Of a stretch of 64,000 nt of DNA, positions 35,406 to 44,153 are shown piece after piece. This stretch comes from Gemmobacter lanyuensis (GTDB lineage: Bacteria; Pseudomonadota; Alphaproteobacteria; Rhodobacterales; Rhodobacteraceae): the NCBI RefSeq assembly GCF_014652355.1, contig NZ_BMYQ01000002.1, positions 186,001 to 250,000 on the forward strand. Reading direction: 5' to 3'. The position numbers and the translations under genes were made by a program. The notes under the pieces were generated by a model, which saw only the letters and a list, made by a program, of their open reading frames with translations, searched no databases and was not told where the DNA came from. Within the stretch, counting starts at the first letter, position 1, and each line of letters begins with the position of its first letter.

Positions 35406-36677
35406 CTATTGTGCCGCGATGTCGCGCCCTGCGGTCAGCAGGCCATCGCTGACCTCGGACAGCGCGAGCGCCGCCGCGCCATGCGCCCAGAGCAGGTCCC
35501 CCCAGGCATGGATCTTGACCGGGGGTTTCGGGCGGCCCGTGGAAATCGCCAACTGCTCCATCTCGGCCAGCGTTTCCGAGGCATAGAGATAGTCATAGCG
35601 CATCCGTTCGCCCGACAGGATGATAAGCGAAGGGTCGAACAGGTTGATGACATTGGACAGCCCCACCGCCAGATAGCGCCCCGCCCGGCGAAAGATCGAC
35701 CGCGCGGCGGTGTTCCCGGCCTTGGCGTGGTCATAGAGGCTTTCCAGCAGGACGTTGATCGTCTGGCCTTCCTTGTGGCTCCAGTTCAGGGCGGTGGTCG
35801 CCTCGCGCGCGAGGGCATAATCGGCGACATAGGCCTCAAGACAGCCGCGTTGCCCGCAACGGCAGAGCGCCCCGTCGAGTTGCACCTTGGTGTGGCCCAG
35901 CTCCATCCCCAGCCCCTTGGCCCCGCGATAGATGCGGTGGTTGATGACGCAGCCCATGCCCACGCCATGTTCGATGGTGACCACGGCGAAATCGGCCAGC
36001 GTGCGCCCCGCGCCGAACCACAGCTCGGCCAGCGTCACCAGATTGGCGTCATTGTCCACATGGACGGGCAGGCCCAGATGTTCGCTTGCGGCCTTTCGCA
36101 GGGCGACGCCCCGCTCCATCAGCACCGAAGACCACATGACCATGCCGGTTTCGGAATCCACAAACCCCGGCACCCCCAGACCCAGCGCCGAAAGATCGCG
36201 CGGCGTGACGCCCGCCTTGGCGCAGACACGGGCCAGCAGCGTTTCCATCGCCGAGAGGAGTTCCGGAAGATTCAGCGCGCCGGGACGGCGCGGGATCACA
36301 TCACCCGCAATCAGGTTCCCGGCAAAATCCACCACAACGGCGGTATGTTCGCGGTCCGACAGCTTCATCCCGGCCACCAGATGCGCGCCCGGCCGCACGC
36401 CCAGCGATACCGCGGGTCGCCCCCGGCCCTGATCGCCATCGCGCGGGGCCGCGACCTCTTCGATCAGCCCGGCCTCGATCAGTTCCTGCGTGATCGTCGT
36501 GACCGAGGCGGGAGAGACACCAAGCTCTTTCGCCACCTGCACCCGCGGGATGAGCCCTGCGGCGCGCACGCGATCAAAGACCTGCTGGCGCAGCGGGCGG
36601 GTCGTTTCCGAAAGCGGCGCGATCAGCGGGCCGCAGCCCTTGCGCTCTTCCGCGCTGGGCGGCGCTTGCGGCTTCAT
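35406..36677 (-). CDS. xylR: ROK family repressor, probable XylR
   Basis: A 423-residue ROK protein: an N-terminal winged helix (about 20-85, with AAGLIPRVQVAKELGVSPASVTTITQELIEAGLI) and a sugar-kinase-like domain with the zinc motif CRCGQRGCLE near residue 270. It is divergent from the xylose operon across a 213-base control region, so repression of xylF-xylH-xylG-xylB-xylA relieved by xylose is the likely role. The sugar specificity is inferred from position. GGAGGGAAA precedes the ATG. Confidence 0.92.
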   Translation of the reverse strand: MKPQAPPSAEERKGCGPLIAPLSETTRPLRQQVFDRVRAAGLIPRVQVAKELGVSPASVTTITQELIEAGLIEEVAAPRDGDQGRGRPAVSLGVRPGAHLVAGMKLSDREHTAVVVDFAGNLIAGDVIPRRPGALNLPELLSAMETLLARVCAKAGVTPRDLSALGLGVPGFVDSETGMVMWSSVLMERGVALRKAASEHLGLPVHVDNDANLVTLAELWFGAGRTLADFAVVTIEHGVGMGCVINHRIYRGAKGLGMELGHTKVQLDGALCRCGQRGCLEAYVADYALAREATTALNWSHKEGQTINVLLESLYDHAKAGNTAARSIFRRAGRYLAVGLSNVINLFDPSLIILSGERMRYDYLYASETLAEMEQLAISTGRPKPPVKIHAWGDLLWAHGAAALALSEVSDGLLTAGRDIAAQ

Positions 36678-36890
36678 TTATTTTCCCTCCGAACAAAAAT
36701 CTGGGCGCGTTACCAGATTTCCGCTGCGGCAATGCTGTATCGCAGCATGAAAGCGCCGAATTTCTGGACGTATACAGATTCCATCATTATTTTTATTTTG
36801 ACAACTGAAATTATTGCGGGCAGTTTCTCGGTAAGCTGACGAATCTGTCGGCTCGGCCATGCGCTGGCCGCATCCATAGGGAGGATACAT
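36678..36890. promoter_or_regulatory. xylR-xylF divergent control region
   Basis: The 213-base space holds a clear operator candidate: AAATCTGG (36697-36704), eight bases, then CCAGATTT (36713-36720), placed 20 bases upstream of the xylR start. A weaker TTCTG-GACGTATA-CAGAT at 36762-36779 may be a second site. A TTGACA -35 hexamer is at 36798-36803 toward xylF, without a good -10 match. AGGGAGGA precedes the xylF ATG. The arrangement suits autoregulated repression of both transcripts, by inference. Confidence 0.6.
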
Positions 36891-37916
36891 ATGCGTAATG
36901 CTCTGATCGCCGCGGTCATCGCGGCTGCCGGATTTTCGTCGGCGGCACTGGCCGAGGGCCTGACTGTCGGCGTGAGCTGGTCGAACTTCCAGGAAGAACG
37001 GTGGAAAACCGATGAAGCCGCCATCAAGGGCGCACTGGAAGCCGCCGGAAACAGCTATATCTCGGCCGACGCCCAGGCTTCGGAAGCCAAGCAGCTGACC
37101 GACATCGAGGCGCTGATCGCACAGGGCGCCGATGCGCTCATCGTGCTGGCCTACAACAAGGACGCCATCGGCCCGGCCATTGAAAAAGCCGCCGCCGAAG
37201 GGATTCCGGTCGTGGCCTATGACCGCCTGATCGAAGATCCGCGCGCCTTCTACCTGACCTTCGACAACAAGGGCGTGGGCAAGATCATCGCGGAATCGGT
37301 GACTGCCGCGCAGCCGAAAGGCAACTATGCCATCATCAAGGGCGACCCCGGTGATGCCAACGCGGGCTTCCTGCTGGAAGGCATGATGGAAGTGCTGCAG
37401 CCGAAAGTGGACGCTGGCGACATCAAGATCGTGGGCGAGCAGTTCACCCAGGGCTGGAAGCCGGAAGGCGCCCAGGAGAACATGGAACAGATCCTGACCG
37501 CCAACAACAACGCCGTGGACGCCGTTCTGGCGCAGAACGACGGCATGGCGGGTGGCGCGATTGCCGCGCTGTCGGCGCAGGGCCTGAACATTCCGATCGG
37601 TGGGCAGGACGGCGACCTTGCCGCGCTGAACCGCGTTGCCCGCGGCACCCAGACCGTGTCGGTCTGGAAAGACAGCCGTCAGCTGGGCGCGAAAGCGGCC
37701 GAGATCGCTTCGGCCCTGGCCGGTGGCACCGCGGTTGACGCCGTGGAAGGCGCGGTGAAGTTCTCGGGCGGTGAAAAGGGCGTGGAAATGAATGCCATCT
37801 TCCTGCAGCCGACCCCGATCACCAAAGAAAACCTGAACCTTGTGATCGATGCGGGCCACATCTCGAAAGAGCAGGCCTGTGAAGGTGCGGCCGCCGACGT
37901 GGCAGCCTGCAAGTAA
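36891..37916 (+). CDS. xylF: D-xylose ABC transporter substrate-binding protein
   Basis: A 341-residue periplasmic sugar-binding protein with signal MRNALIAAVIAAAGFSSAALA. The mature part begins EGLTVGVSWSNFQEERWKTDE, as in xylose-binding XylF, followed by IEALIAQGADALIVLAYNKDAIGPAIEKAAAEGIPVVAYDRLI and the FDNKGVGKI segment. GGGAGGA precedes the ATG. It is the first gene of the xylose operon, and a hairpin after it probably lowers expression of the downstream permease and ATPase genes. Confidence 0.95.
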   Translation: MRNALIAAVIAAAGFSSAALAEGLTVGVSWSNFQEERWKTDEAAIKGALEAAGNSYISADAQASEAKQLTDIEALIAQGADALIVLAYNKDAIGPAIEKAAAEGIPVVAYDRLIEDPRAFYLTFDNKGVGKIIAESVTAAQPKGNYAIIKGDPGDANAGFLLEGMMEVLQPKVDAGDIKIVGEQFTQGWKPEGAQENMEQILTANNNAVDAVLAQNDGMAGGAIAALSAQGLNIPIGGQDGDLAALNRVARGTQTVSVWKDSRQLGAKAAEIASALAGGTAVDAVEGAVKFSGGEKGVEMNAIFLQPTPITKENLNLVIDAGHISKEQACEGAAADVAACK

Positions 37917-37923
37917 CCCGTTC

Positions 37924-37963
37924 CGCCCGGCGGTGGCCGTTTTCGGTCGCTGCCGGGCGTTTT
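37924..37963 (+). terminator. Attenuating hairpin between xylF and xylH
   Basis: CGCCCGGC (37924-37931) pairs with GCCGGGCG (37952-37959), followed by TTTT. In binding-protein transport operons such partial terminators let the binding protein be made in excess. The loop is long (20 bases), so efficiency is uncertain. Confidence 0.6.
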
Positions 37964-38066
37964 CCTTGGGGCGTATGTCCCCCTTCCTTGCGACACTGGC
38001 CCCGCGGGACATGGCCCTTCCGCAGGTCCGTCTGCACCCCTCACCCCTGTAGTGCTGGACGACCCG

Positions 38067-39386
38067 ATGACCTCATCCTCGAATTCCTCAAACGGGACTG
38101 ATGCGACCCTCAGCCCCGTGGCGCGCTTTCTGAAAGCGACCGAAATTGACACCCGCCTGCTGGGCATGGTTGGTGCCCTGTTGCTGATATGGCTGGGCTT
38201 CCACATGTTCGGCGTGATGTTCAAGGGTGGCGGCGCCTTCCTGACCCCCCGCAACCTGTGGAACCTTTCGGTGCAGACCGCCTCGATCGGGATCATGGCC
38301 ACCGGGATGGTTCTGGTCATCGTGACCCGCCATATTGACCTGTCGGTCGGGTCGGTCCTGGGCTTCTGCGCCATGGTCATGGGTATTCTTCAGGCCCGTA
38401 TCCTGCCTGATATGCTTGGCCTCGGCAGCCCGATGATCTGGGTGGTCACCGCTCTGGCGGGCATGGTGGTCGGGATGCTGATCGGCGCTTTCCACGGCTG
38501 GCTGATCGCCTATCGCGGTATCCCGTCCTTCATCGTCACGCTGGGGGGCCTTCTGGTCTGGCGCGGCGCGGCCTTCCTTCTGGCACGGGGCGAGACGATT
38601 TCGCCGCTGGACAGCACCTTTTCGCTGCTGGGCGGCGGGCCTTACGGGTCGGTCGGGGCCGTCGGCAGCTGGATCGTGGCGCTGCTTGCCTGCGCGGCGA
38701 TCCTGTGGATGATCTTCAGCGGCCGCAAAAGCCGTGCGACCCACGGCTTTGCACAGCGCCCCATGTGGGCCGAATATTTCCTGTCGGTGCTGGGCTGCGG
38801 TCTGGTTCTGGGCGCGACCCTGCTGGTCAATTCCTACCCCTGGCCAAAGGGCATCGTGAAGCAATATGCCGAGGCCAATGGCCTTGAGGTTCCGGCCGAG
38901 GGCCTGTTCATCGCACATGGCTGGGCCATTCCGGTGCTGATCCTGATCGGGGTGGGCGTGGTGATGACGGTTCTGTCGACCCGCACCCGCTTTGGCCGCT
39001 ATGTCTTTGCCATCGGTGGTAACCCCGACGCGGCCGAGCTTTCGGGCATCAACACCCGCTGGATGACGGTCAAGATCTTCGCGCTGATGGGCTTTCTGAC
39101 GGGGCTGTCCTCGGTCGTGGCCTCGGCCCGTCTGAATTCGGCCACCAACGCACTGGGCACGCTGGACGAACTCTATGTCATCGCCGCGGCGGTCATTGGC
39201 GGCACCTCGCTCGCCGGGGGGGTGGGCACCATCTACGGCGCCATCATTGGCGCGCTGGTCATGCAATCGCTGCAGACGGGCATGGTGCTGATCGGCTTTG
39301 ACGCGGCGCTGCAGAACATCGTCGTCGGCACGGTCCTCGTTCTCGCCGTCTATCTCGACATCATCTACCGCAAGCGCACGAAATAA
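38067..39386 (+). CDS. xylH: Xylose ABC transporter permease
   Basis: A 439-residue inner-membrane permease with about ten hydrophobic segments, of the XylH/RbsC family: IGIMATGMVLVIVTRHIDLSVGSVLGF, GLLVWRGAAFLLARGETISPLDSTF and AELSGINTRWMTVKIFALMGFLTGLSS. The start is uncertain: ATG 38067 gives MTSSSNSS, while a GTG five codons earlier is also in frame, and neither has a strong ribosome-binding site. It follows the attenuating hairpin and precedes xylG by 12 bases. Confidence 0.93.
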   Translation: MTSSSNSSNGTDATLSPVARFLKATEIDTRLLGMVGALLLIWLGFHMFGVMFKGGGAFLTPRNLWNLSVQTASIGIMATGMVLVIVTRHIDLSVGSVLGFCAMVMGILQARILPDMLGLGSPMIWVVTALAGMVVGMLIGAFHGWLIAYRGIPSFIVTLGGLLVWRGAAFLLARGETISPLDSTFSLLGGGPYGSVGAVGSWIVALLACAAILWMIFSGRKSRATHGFAQRPMWAEYFLSVLGCGLVLGATLLVNSYPWPKGIVKQYAEANGLEVPAEGLFIAHGWAIPVLILIGVGVVMTVLSTRTRFGRYVFAIGGNPDAAELSGINTRWMTVKIFALMGFLTGLSSVVASARLNSATNALGTLDELYVIAAAVIGGTSLAGGVGTIYGAIIGALVMQSLQTGMVLIGFDAALQNIVVGTVLVLAVYLDIIYRKRTK

Positions 39387-39398
39387 GGGGGCGAAGCC

Positions 39399-40157
39399 AT
39401 GACGAACAACGTGACCCCTCTGGTCGAACTGCGTGACATCTCGATCTCGTTCGGCGGGATCAAGGCGGTGGACCATGTGTCCGTCGACCTGCGCCCCGGC
39501 GAGGTGGTGGGCCTGCTGGGCCATAATGGCGCGGGCAAATCCACGCTGATCAAATGCCTCTCGGGCGCCTACAAGGCGGATTCGGGCGAGATCTGGATCA
39601 ACGGCCAGAAGGCCGAGATCAACAACCCCCGCGATGCCCGCAGCTACAACATCGAGACGATCTACCAGACGCTGGCGCTGGCGGATAACCTAGATGCGGC
39701 CTCGAACCTGTTTCTGGGCCGGGAAATCGTGGGGGCGGGCGGCTTTCTGAACGAAGCCGCGATGGAGGCCGAAACCCGCAAGATCATGGGCCGGCTGAAC
39801 CCCAACTTCCGCAAGTTCAATGTGCCGGTTTCGGCGCTGTCGGGCGGGCAGCGGCAGTCGGTGGCCATCGCGCGGGCGGTCTATTTCAACGCCAAGATCC
39901 TGATCATGGACGAACCCACCGCTGCGCTGGGGCCGCATGAGACCCAGATGGTGGCCGAACTGATCCAGGAGCTGAAGAAGCAGGGCCTGGGCATCTTCCT
40001 GATCGAACACGACATCCATGCCGTGATGGAGCTTTGTGACCGCGCCGTGGTCATGAAGAACGGCCAAAGGGTCGGCACGGTCAACGTCAATGAAGTCACC
40101 GATGATGACATTCTGGGAATGATCATCATGGGCAAGAAACCTCCACAGGCATACTGA
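39399..40157 (+). CDS. xylG: Xylose ABC transporter ATPase, single-domain form
   Basis: A 252-residue ATPase with Walker [10 protein letters not shown] (41-49), the Q-loop in [10 protein letters not shown], the signature [14 protein letters not shown], Walker [11 protein letters not shown] and the switch region [11 protein letters not shown]. Classical XylG (E. coli) has two fused ATPase domains and about 510 residues; this is a one-domain version, which must act as a homodimer, as in FrcA-type fructose transporters of related bacteria. AAGGGGGCGAAGCC precedes the ATG. The xylB gene starts two bases after its end. Confidence 0.93.
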   Translation: MTNNVTPLVELRDISISFGGIKAVDHVSVDLRPGEVVGLLGHNGAGKSTLIKCLSGAYKADSGEIWINGQKAEINNPRDARSYNIETIYQTLALADNLDAASNLFLGREIVGAGGFLNEAAMEAETRKIMGRLNPNFRKFNVPVSALSGGQRQSVAIARAVYFNAKILIMDEPTAALGPHETQMVAELIQELKKQGLGIFLIEHDIHAVMELCDRAVVMKNGQRVGTVNVNEVTDDDILGMIIMGKKPPQAY

Positions 40158-40158
40158 C

Positions 40159-41601
40159 ATGTATATCGGACTCGATCTCGGAACCTCGGGATTAAAGGGC
40201 ATCGTGATCGACGACGCTCAGGGGGTGGTGGCGGAAGCCACCGCCCCCTTGGGCGTTTCGAGACCGGCAGAAGGCTGGAGCGAGCAATCCCCCGCAGACT
40301 GGATTGCCGCCGCTGAAGCGGTGATGGATGCGCTGAGCCGTCAGGTCAGCTTGGGCGCTGTGCGCGGCATCGGCCTGTCGGGGCAGATGCATGGCGCGAC
40401 GCTGCTGGACGCCGCCGATGAGGTGCTACGCCCCTGCATCCTGTGGAACGATACCCGCAGCCATGCCGAAGCCGCGACCCTGGACGGCGACCCGATCTTC
40501 CGCCGCATCAGCGGCAATATCGTGTTCCCCGGCTTCACCGCGCCCAAGCTTGACTGGGTGCGCCAGCATGAACGCGCCCTGTGGGACAAGGTGGCCCGGG
40601 TGCTGCTGCCCAAGGATTACCTGCGCCTATGGCTGACGGGCGAGCATGTGGCCGAGATGTCGGACGCCGCCGGGACAAGCTGGCTTGATACCGGGCGGCG
40701 CGACTGGTCGGATGATCTGCTGGCGGCCACGGGTCTGACGCGGGCGCATATGCCCCGGCTGGTCGAAGGGTCCGAGGTTTCGGGCCAGTTGCGCGCGGCC
40801 CTGGCGCAACGCTGGGGGCTGGCCGCGGGCGTGGTGGTTGCGGGGGGCGGCGGCGACAATGCGGCCTCGGGCGTGGGTGTCGGCGTGGTGCGGGCGGGCG
40901 ATGCCTTTGTCAGCCTCGGTACCTCGGGCGTGCTCTTTGCGGCCAATGACGGGTATCAGCCCGCGCCGGAAACCGCTGTGCATACCTTCTGCCATGCGCT
41001 GCCCGATACCTGGCACCAGATGGGTGTGATCCTGGCCGCGACCGATGCGCTGAACTGGTATGGCCGTTTCGTGGACCGCGATGCCGCCACCCTGACGGGT
41101 GAGCTGGGCGGCGCGTTGCAGGCGCCGGGCAAGGCCGTCTTCCTGCCCTACCTGGGCGGAGAGCGCACGCCGCTGAACGATGCCGCCATCCGCGGCGCCT
41201 TCACCGGGCTGGAACATGCGACCGACCGGGCCGCCGGAACCCGCGCCGTGCTGGAAGGCGTGACCTTTGCCATCCGCGATTGCCGCGATGCGCTGGCTGC
41301 CACCGGCACGCGGCTGGAACGGCTGATCGCGGTCGGCGGCGGCTCGCGGTCGGACTATTGGCTGCAGGCCATCGCCACGGCGCTGAACGTGCCGGTGATG
41401 CTGCCGCAGGCGGGCGATTTCGGTGGCGCCTTTGGCGCGGCGCGGCTGGCCCTTATGGCTGCAACCGGCGCGGGGGCCGAGATCGCAAGCCTTCCCCCCA
41501 TTGCGCGCACGGTGGAACCCGTGGCCGCGCTGACTGATGCGTTCGACGCGGGCCATGCCCGCTACCGGGCCGCACAAACTGCAATCCGAGGACTGAAATG
41601 A
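40159..41601 (+). CDS. xylB: Xylulokinase
   Basis: A 480-residue FGGY kinase that phosphorylates D-xylulose to xylulose 5-phosphate, feeding the pentose phosphate pathway. Motifs include the N-terminal [17 protein letters not shown] phosphate loop, [12 protein letters not shown] for substrate binding and the C-terminal [11 protein letters not shown]. Length is typical. It follows xylG by two bases and overlaps xylA by four (ATGA). Confidence 0.96.
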   Translation: MYIGLDLGTSGLKGIVIDDAQGVVAEATAPLGVSRPAEGWSEQSPADWIAAAEAVMDALSRQVSLGAVRGIGLSGQMHGATLLDAADEVLRPCILWNDTRSHAEAATLDGDPIFRRISGNIVFPGFTAPKLDWVRQHERALWDKVARVLLPKDYLRLWLTGEHVAEMSDAAGTSWLDTGRRDWSDDLLAATGLTRAHMPRLVEGSEVSGQLRAALAQRWGLAAGVVVAGGGGDNAASGVGVGVVRAGDAFVSLGTSGVLFAANDGYQPAPETAVHTFCHALPDTWHQMGVILAATDALNWYGRFVDRDAATLTGELGGALQAPGKAVFLPYLGGERTPLNDAAIRGAFTGLEHATDRAAGTRAVLEGVTFAIRDCRDALAATGTRLERLIAVGGGSRSDYWLQAIATALNVPVMLPQAGDFGGAFGAARLALMAATGAGAEIASLPPIARTVEPVAALTDAFDAGHARYRAAQTAIRGLK

Positions 41602-42899
41602 CCGAGTTTTTCAAAGGCATCCCCCAGATCAAATACGAGGGGCCGGCCAGCACCAATGAATTTGCCTTCCGGCATTACAACCCGGACGAGGTCATTCTGG
41701 GCAAGCGCATGGAAGATCACATGCGCTTTGCCGTCGCCTACTGGCACAGCTTTGCCTGGCCGGGCGGCGATCCCTTCGGCGGCCAGACCTTCGACCGCCC
41801 GTGGTTCGGCGATACCATGGCGCTGGCCAAGCTGAAGGCCGATGTCGCGTTCGAGATGTTCGACATCCTCGGCGCGCCCTTCTACTGCTTCCACGATGCC
41901 GACGCCCGCCCCGAAGGCGCAACCTTCGCCGAAAGCCTGCGGAACCTTCAGGAAATCGTCGATTACCTTGGCGAAAAGCAGGCGAGCCACAAGACCCAGC
42001 TCCTGTGGGGCACCGCCAATATGTTCAGTCACAAACGCTGGATGAGCGGCGCGGCCACCAACCCCGATCCCGATGTCTATGCCTATGCCGCCGCCAATGT
42101 GAAAGCGAACATGGACGCGACGCACAAGCTCGGCGGGGCGAACTACGTTCTGTGGGGCGGGCGTGAGGGCTATGAGACGCTGCTCAACACCGATCTTAAG
42201 GCCGAACGCGAACATGCCGGCCGCTTCCTGCAGCAGGTGGTCGAATACAAGCACAAGATCGGCTTCAAGGGCGCGATCCTGATCGAACCCAAGCCGCAGG
42301 AACCGTCCAAGCACCAGTATGACTATGACGTGGCCACGGTGTACGGCTTCCTCGTGCAGTTCGGTCTGGAAAAGGAAGTGAAGGTCAATATCGAGCAGGG
42401 CCATGCCATTCTGGCCGGTCACAGCTTTGAACACGAAATCGCGCTGGCCTCGGCGTTGGGGATTTTCGGGTCGATCGACATGAACCGCAACGACTATCAG
42501 TCGGGCTGGGATACCGATCAATTCCCGAACAACCATGCGGAAAAGGCGCTGGCCTTCTACGAAATCCTGCGTGCGGGCGGCTACACCACCGGCGGCACGA
42601 ACTTTGACGCCAAGGTGCGCCGTCAGAGCCTCGACCCCGAGGATCTGATCCTCGCCCATGTCGGCGGTATGGATACCTGCGCCCGCGCGCTCAAGGCCGC
42701 TGCGGCCCTACTGGAAAGCGATGAGCTTGAGGCCAACCGCCGCGCCCGTTACGCGGGGTGGGACGCGCCGGCCGCGCAGGCGATGCTGCAAGGCTCGCTG
42801 GAGCAGGCCGCCGACCGCGTGCTGACCGAGGGGCTGGAGCCCCAGCCGCGTTCGGGCCGGCAAGAGCGTCTGGAGAACCTCTGGAACCGCTATATCTGA
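41598..42899 (+). CDS. xylA: Xylose isomerase
   Basis: A 433-residue TIM-barrel enzyme, class II length, that converts D-xylose to D-xylulose. The catalytic histidine and metal-site motifs are visible: [50 protein letters not shown] and the late [15 protein letters not shown]. The ATG overlaps the xylB stop. It is the last gene of the operon and has a hairpin terminator after it. Confidence 0.98.
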   Translation: MTEFFKGIPQIKYEGPASTNEFAFRHYNPDEVILGKRMEDHMRFAVAYWHSFAWPGGDPFGGQTFDRPWFGDTMALAKLKADVAFEMFDILGAPFYCFHDADARPEGATFAESLRNLQEIVDYLGEKQASHKTQLLWGTANMFSHKRWMSGAATNPDPDVYAYAAANVKANMDATHKLGGANYVLWGGREGYETLLNTDLKAEREHAGRFLQQVVEYKHKIGFKGAILIEPKPQEPSKHQYDYDVATVYGFLVQFGLEKEVKVNIEQGHAILAGHSFEHEIALASALGIFGSIDMNRNDYQSGWDTDQFPNNHAEKALAFYEILRAGGYTTGGTNFDAKVRRQSLDPEDLILAHVGGMDTCARALKAAAALLESDELEANRRARYAGWDAPAAQAMLQGSLEQAADRVLTEGLEPQPRSGRQERLENLWNRYI

Positions 42900-42907
42900 G
42901 CAAGCTT

Positions 42908-42940
42908 CTGCAAGGCGCGAACCCCGCGCCTTGCAGCTTT
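42908..42940 (+). terminator. Terminator of the xylose operon
   Basis: CTGCAAGGCGCG pairs with CGCGCCTTGCAG across a five-base loop, directly after xylA. The T tract is short (CTTT), so the stem rather than the U run provides most of the signal. Confidence 0.65.
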
Positions 42941-42990
42941 GGCCAAGGGGGCCTAATCAGCCGGCATCACTTTCATCCGGATCTGGCCCC

Positions 42991-43416
42991 ATGAATTTTT
43001 CCGATTCCCTGCTGATCGCCGCGCCCGTCGATGCCGTCTGGCAGCGCCTGATGGATGACAAGGCCCTGCACGGTGCCATCCCCGGCTGCCGCAGCCTACG
43101 AAAACGGAAGGATGGCTGCCTTGAGGCGCAGATCCGCGTGTCTCTGGCCTGGATGAAGCGTGACGTGAAGGTTGCGGTGCGCCGCGATGTCAAAGAAGCA
43201 GGCAAGGCCTTGGTCATGATCGGCACGCGGGGCGATGCGCAGACCGGGGCGCTGGCCGTTTCCCTGACGCCAGAGGGTGACGGGTGCCGTCTGGGCTATA
43301 CGTTCAGCGCCAATCTGGGCGGCAAGGCCGCTGTGCTGGGCGGGGCGCTTCTTGGGCGCACGGCCCGCCGCATGGTGCAGGAAACCCTTCTGCGGCTGGC
43401 GCAGCCTACGGTCTGA
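42991..43416 (+). CDS. SRPBCC/CoxG-type protein
   Basis: A 141-residue SRPBCC-fold protein. The beginning FSDSLLIAAPVDAVWQRLMDDKALHGAIPGCRSLRK matches CoxG-like family members, which pair with molybdenum carbon monoxide dehydrogenase or xanthine-dehydrogenase-type enzymes. No such enzyme gene is in the window, so the role is unclear. The ribosome-binding site before the chosen ATG is weak, and the C-terminal part is basic. It lies between the xylose operon and the flagellar genes. Confidence 0.85.
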   Translation: MNFSDSLLIAAPVDAVWQRLMDDKALHGAIPGCRSLRKRKDGCLEAQIRVSLAWMKRDVKVAVRRDVKEAGKALVMIGTRGDAQTGALAVSLTPEGDGCRLGYTFSANLGGKAAVLGGALLGRTARRMVQETLLRLAQPTV

Positions 43417-43487
43417 GTTTCGCTAACGGTTCCGAAAGATTCGGCCCCTAACTTCGGCAGGAGTCCCCTGTCGGAGAATCCGAATCC

Positions 43488-44153
43488 ATGTTGCTGCGCC
43501 TTTTGCCGGTCCTGTCTGCGCTGATCCTGCCGGGATTGTCCCATGCGCGCCCTGCGTCATCTTGCGATCAGGCCGCAGCGGTTGTCGCGCAGGAAACGGG
43601 GGTGCCGCTGGATGTTCTGCTGGCGCTGACCCGCGCTGAAACCGGGCGGGCCGGTGAACAGGGGCTGACACCCTGGCCCTGGGCCGTCAACCAGGCGGGG
43701 CAGGGCTATTGGTTTGATACCCAGGCCGAGGCGGAACAATTCGTCGAGGCGCAGCTGGCTTTTGGCTATTCCAACCTTGATGTCGGGTGCTTTCAGCTCA
43801 ATCACCGCTGGCACGGTGCCGCCTTCCCCGATCTGCAGACCATGTTTGATCCGGTGGAAAATGCCCGTTACGCCGCGGGCTTCCTGTCAGAAAAATATCA
43901 GCAGACTGGTGACTGGGTGGCTGCTGCGGGTGCGTATCACTCGGGGACCGAGGAATATGCCGCGCGCTACATCGACAGGTTTTCAGAAATCCTTTCCGGC
44001 CTGTCGGCGGTCCAGATGGCCGGGCTGCCGGAGGCAGGTCCCGTGATGCGGATCAACAGCTATCCGCTTTTGCAACCCGGTGCGGCGGGGTCTGGGGCTT
44101 CGCTTGTGCCGCGGGTTGCAGGCATCGGGTCCCTTTTCCTTCAGGTGCCGTAA
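43488..44153 (+). CDS. Lytic transglycosylase, probable flagellar SltF-type
   Basis: A 221-residue exported protein with signal MLLRLLPVLSALILPGLSHA and an SLT-like domain. The catalytic glutamate is probably E51 in ALTRAETG, followed by GCFQLNHRWHG and AYHSG, which fits lysozyme-like transglycosylases. It is coupled to flhA (stop and start share one base). In Rhodobacter sphaeroides a flagellum-dedicated transglycosylase, SltF, opens the wall for the rod and cooperates with a muramidase-free FlgJ; the short FlgJ in this cluster supports the same role here. Confidence 0.88.
   Translation: MLLRLLPVLSALILPGLSHARPASSCDQAAAVVAQETGVPLDVLLALTRAETGRAGEQGLTPWPWAVNQAGQGYWFDTQAEAEQFVEAQLAFGYSNLDVGCFQLNHRWHGAAFPDLQTMFDPVENARYAAGFLSEKYQQTGDWVAAAGAYHSGTEEYAARYIDRFSEILSGLSAVQMAGLPEAGPVMRINSYPLLQPGAAGSGASLVPRVAGIGSLFLQVP

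Noticed and set aside
38088-39524. An open frame of about 480 codons on the minus strand across xylH
   Set aside because: Antisense to a membrane permease; charged, glutamine-rich product typical of a reverse shadow.
43432-43444. CCGAA-AGA-TTCGG palindrome before the transglycosylase gene
   Set aside because: Short stem, no T run and no known operator match; it could be chance.
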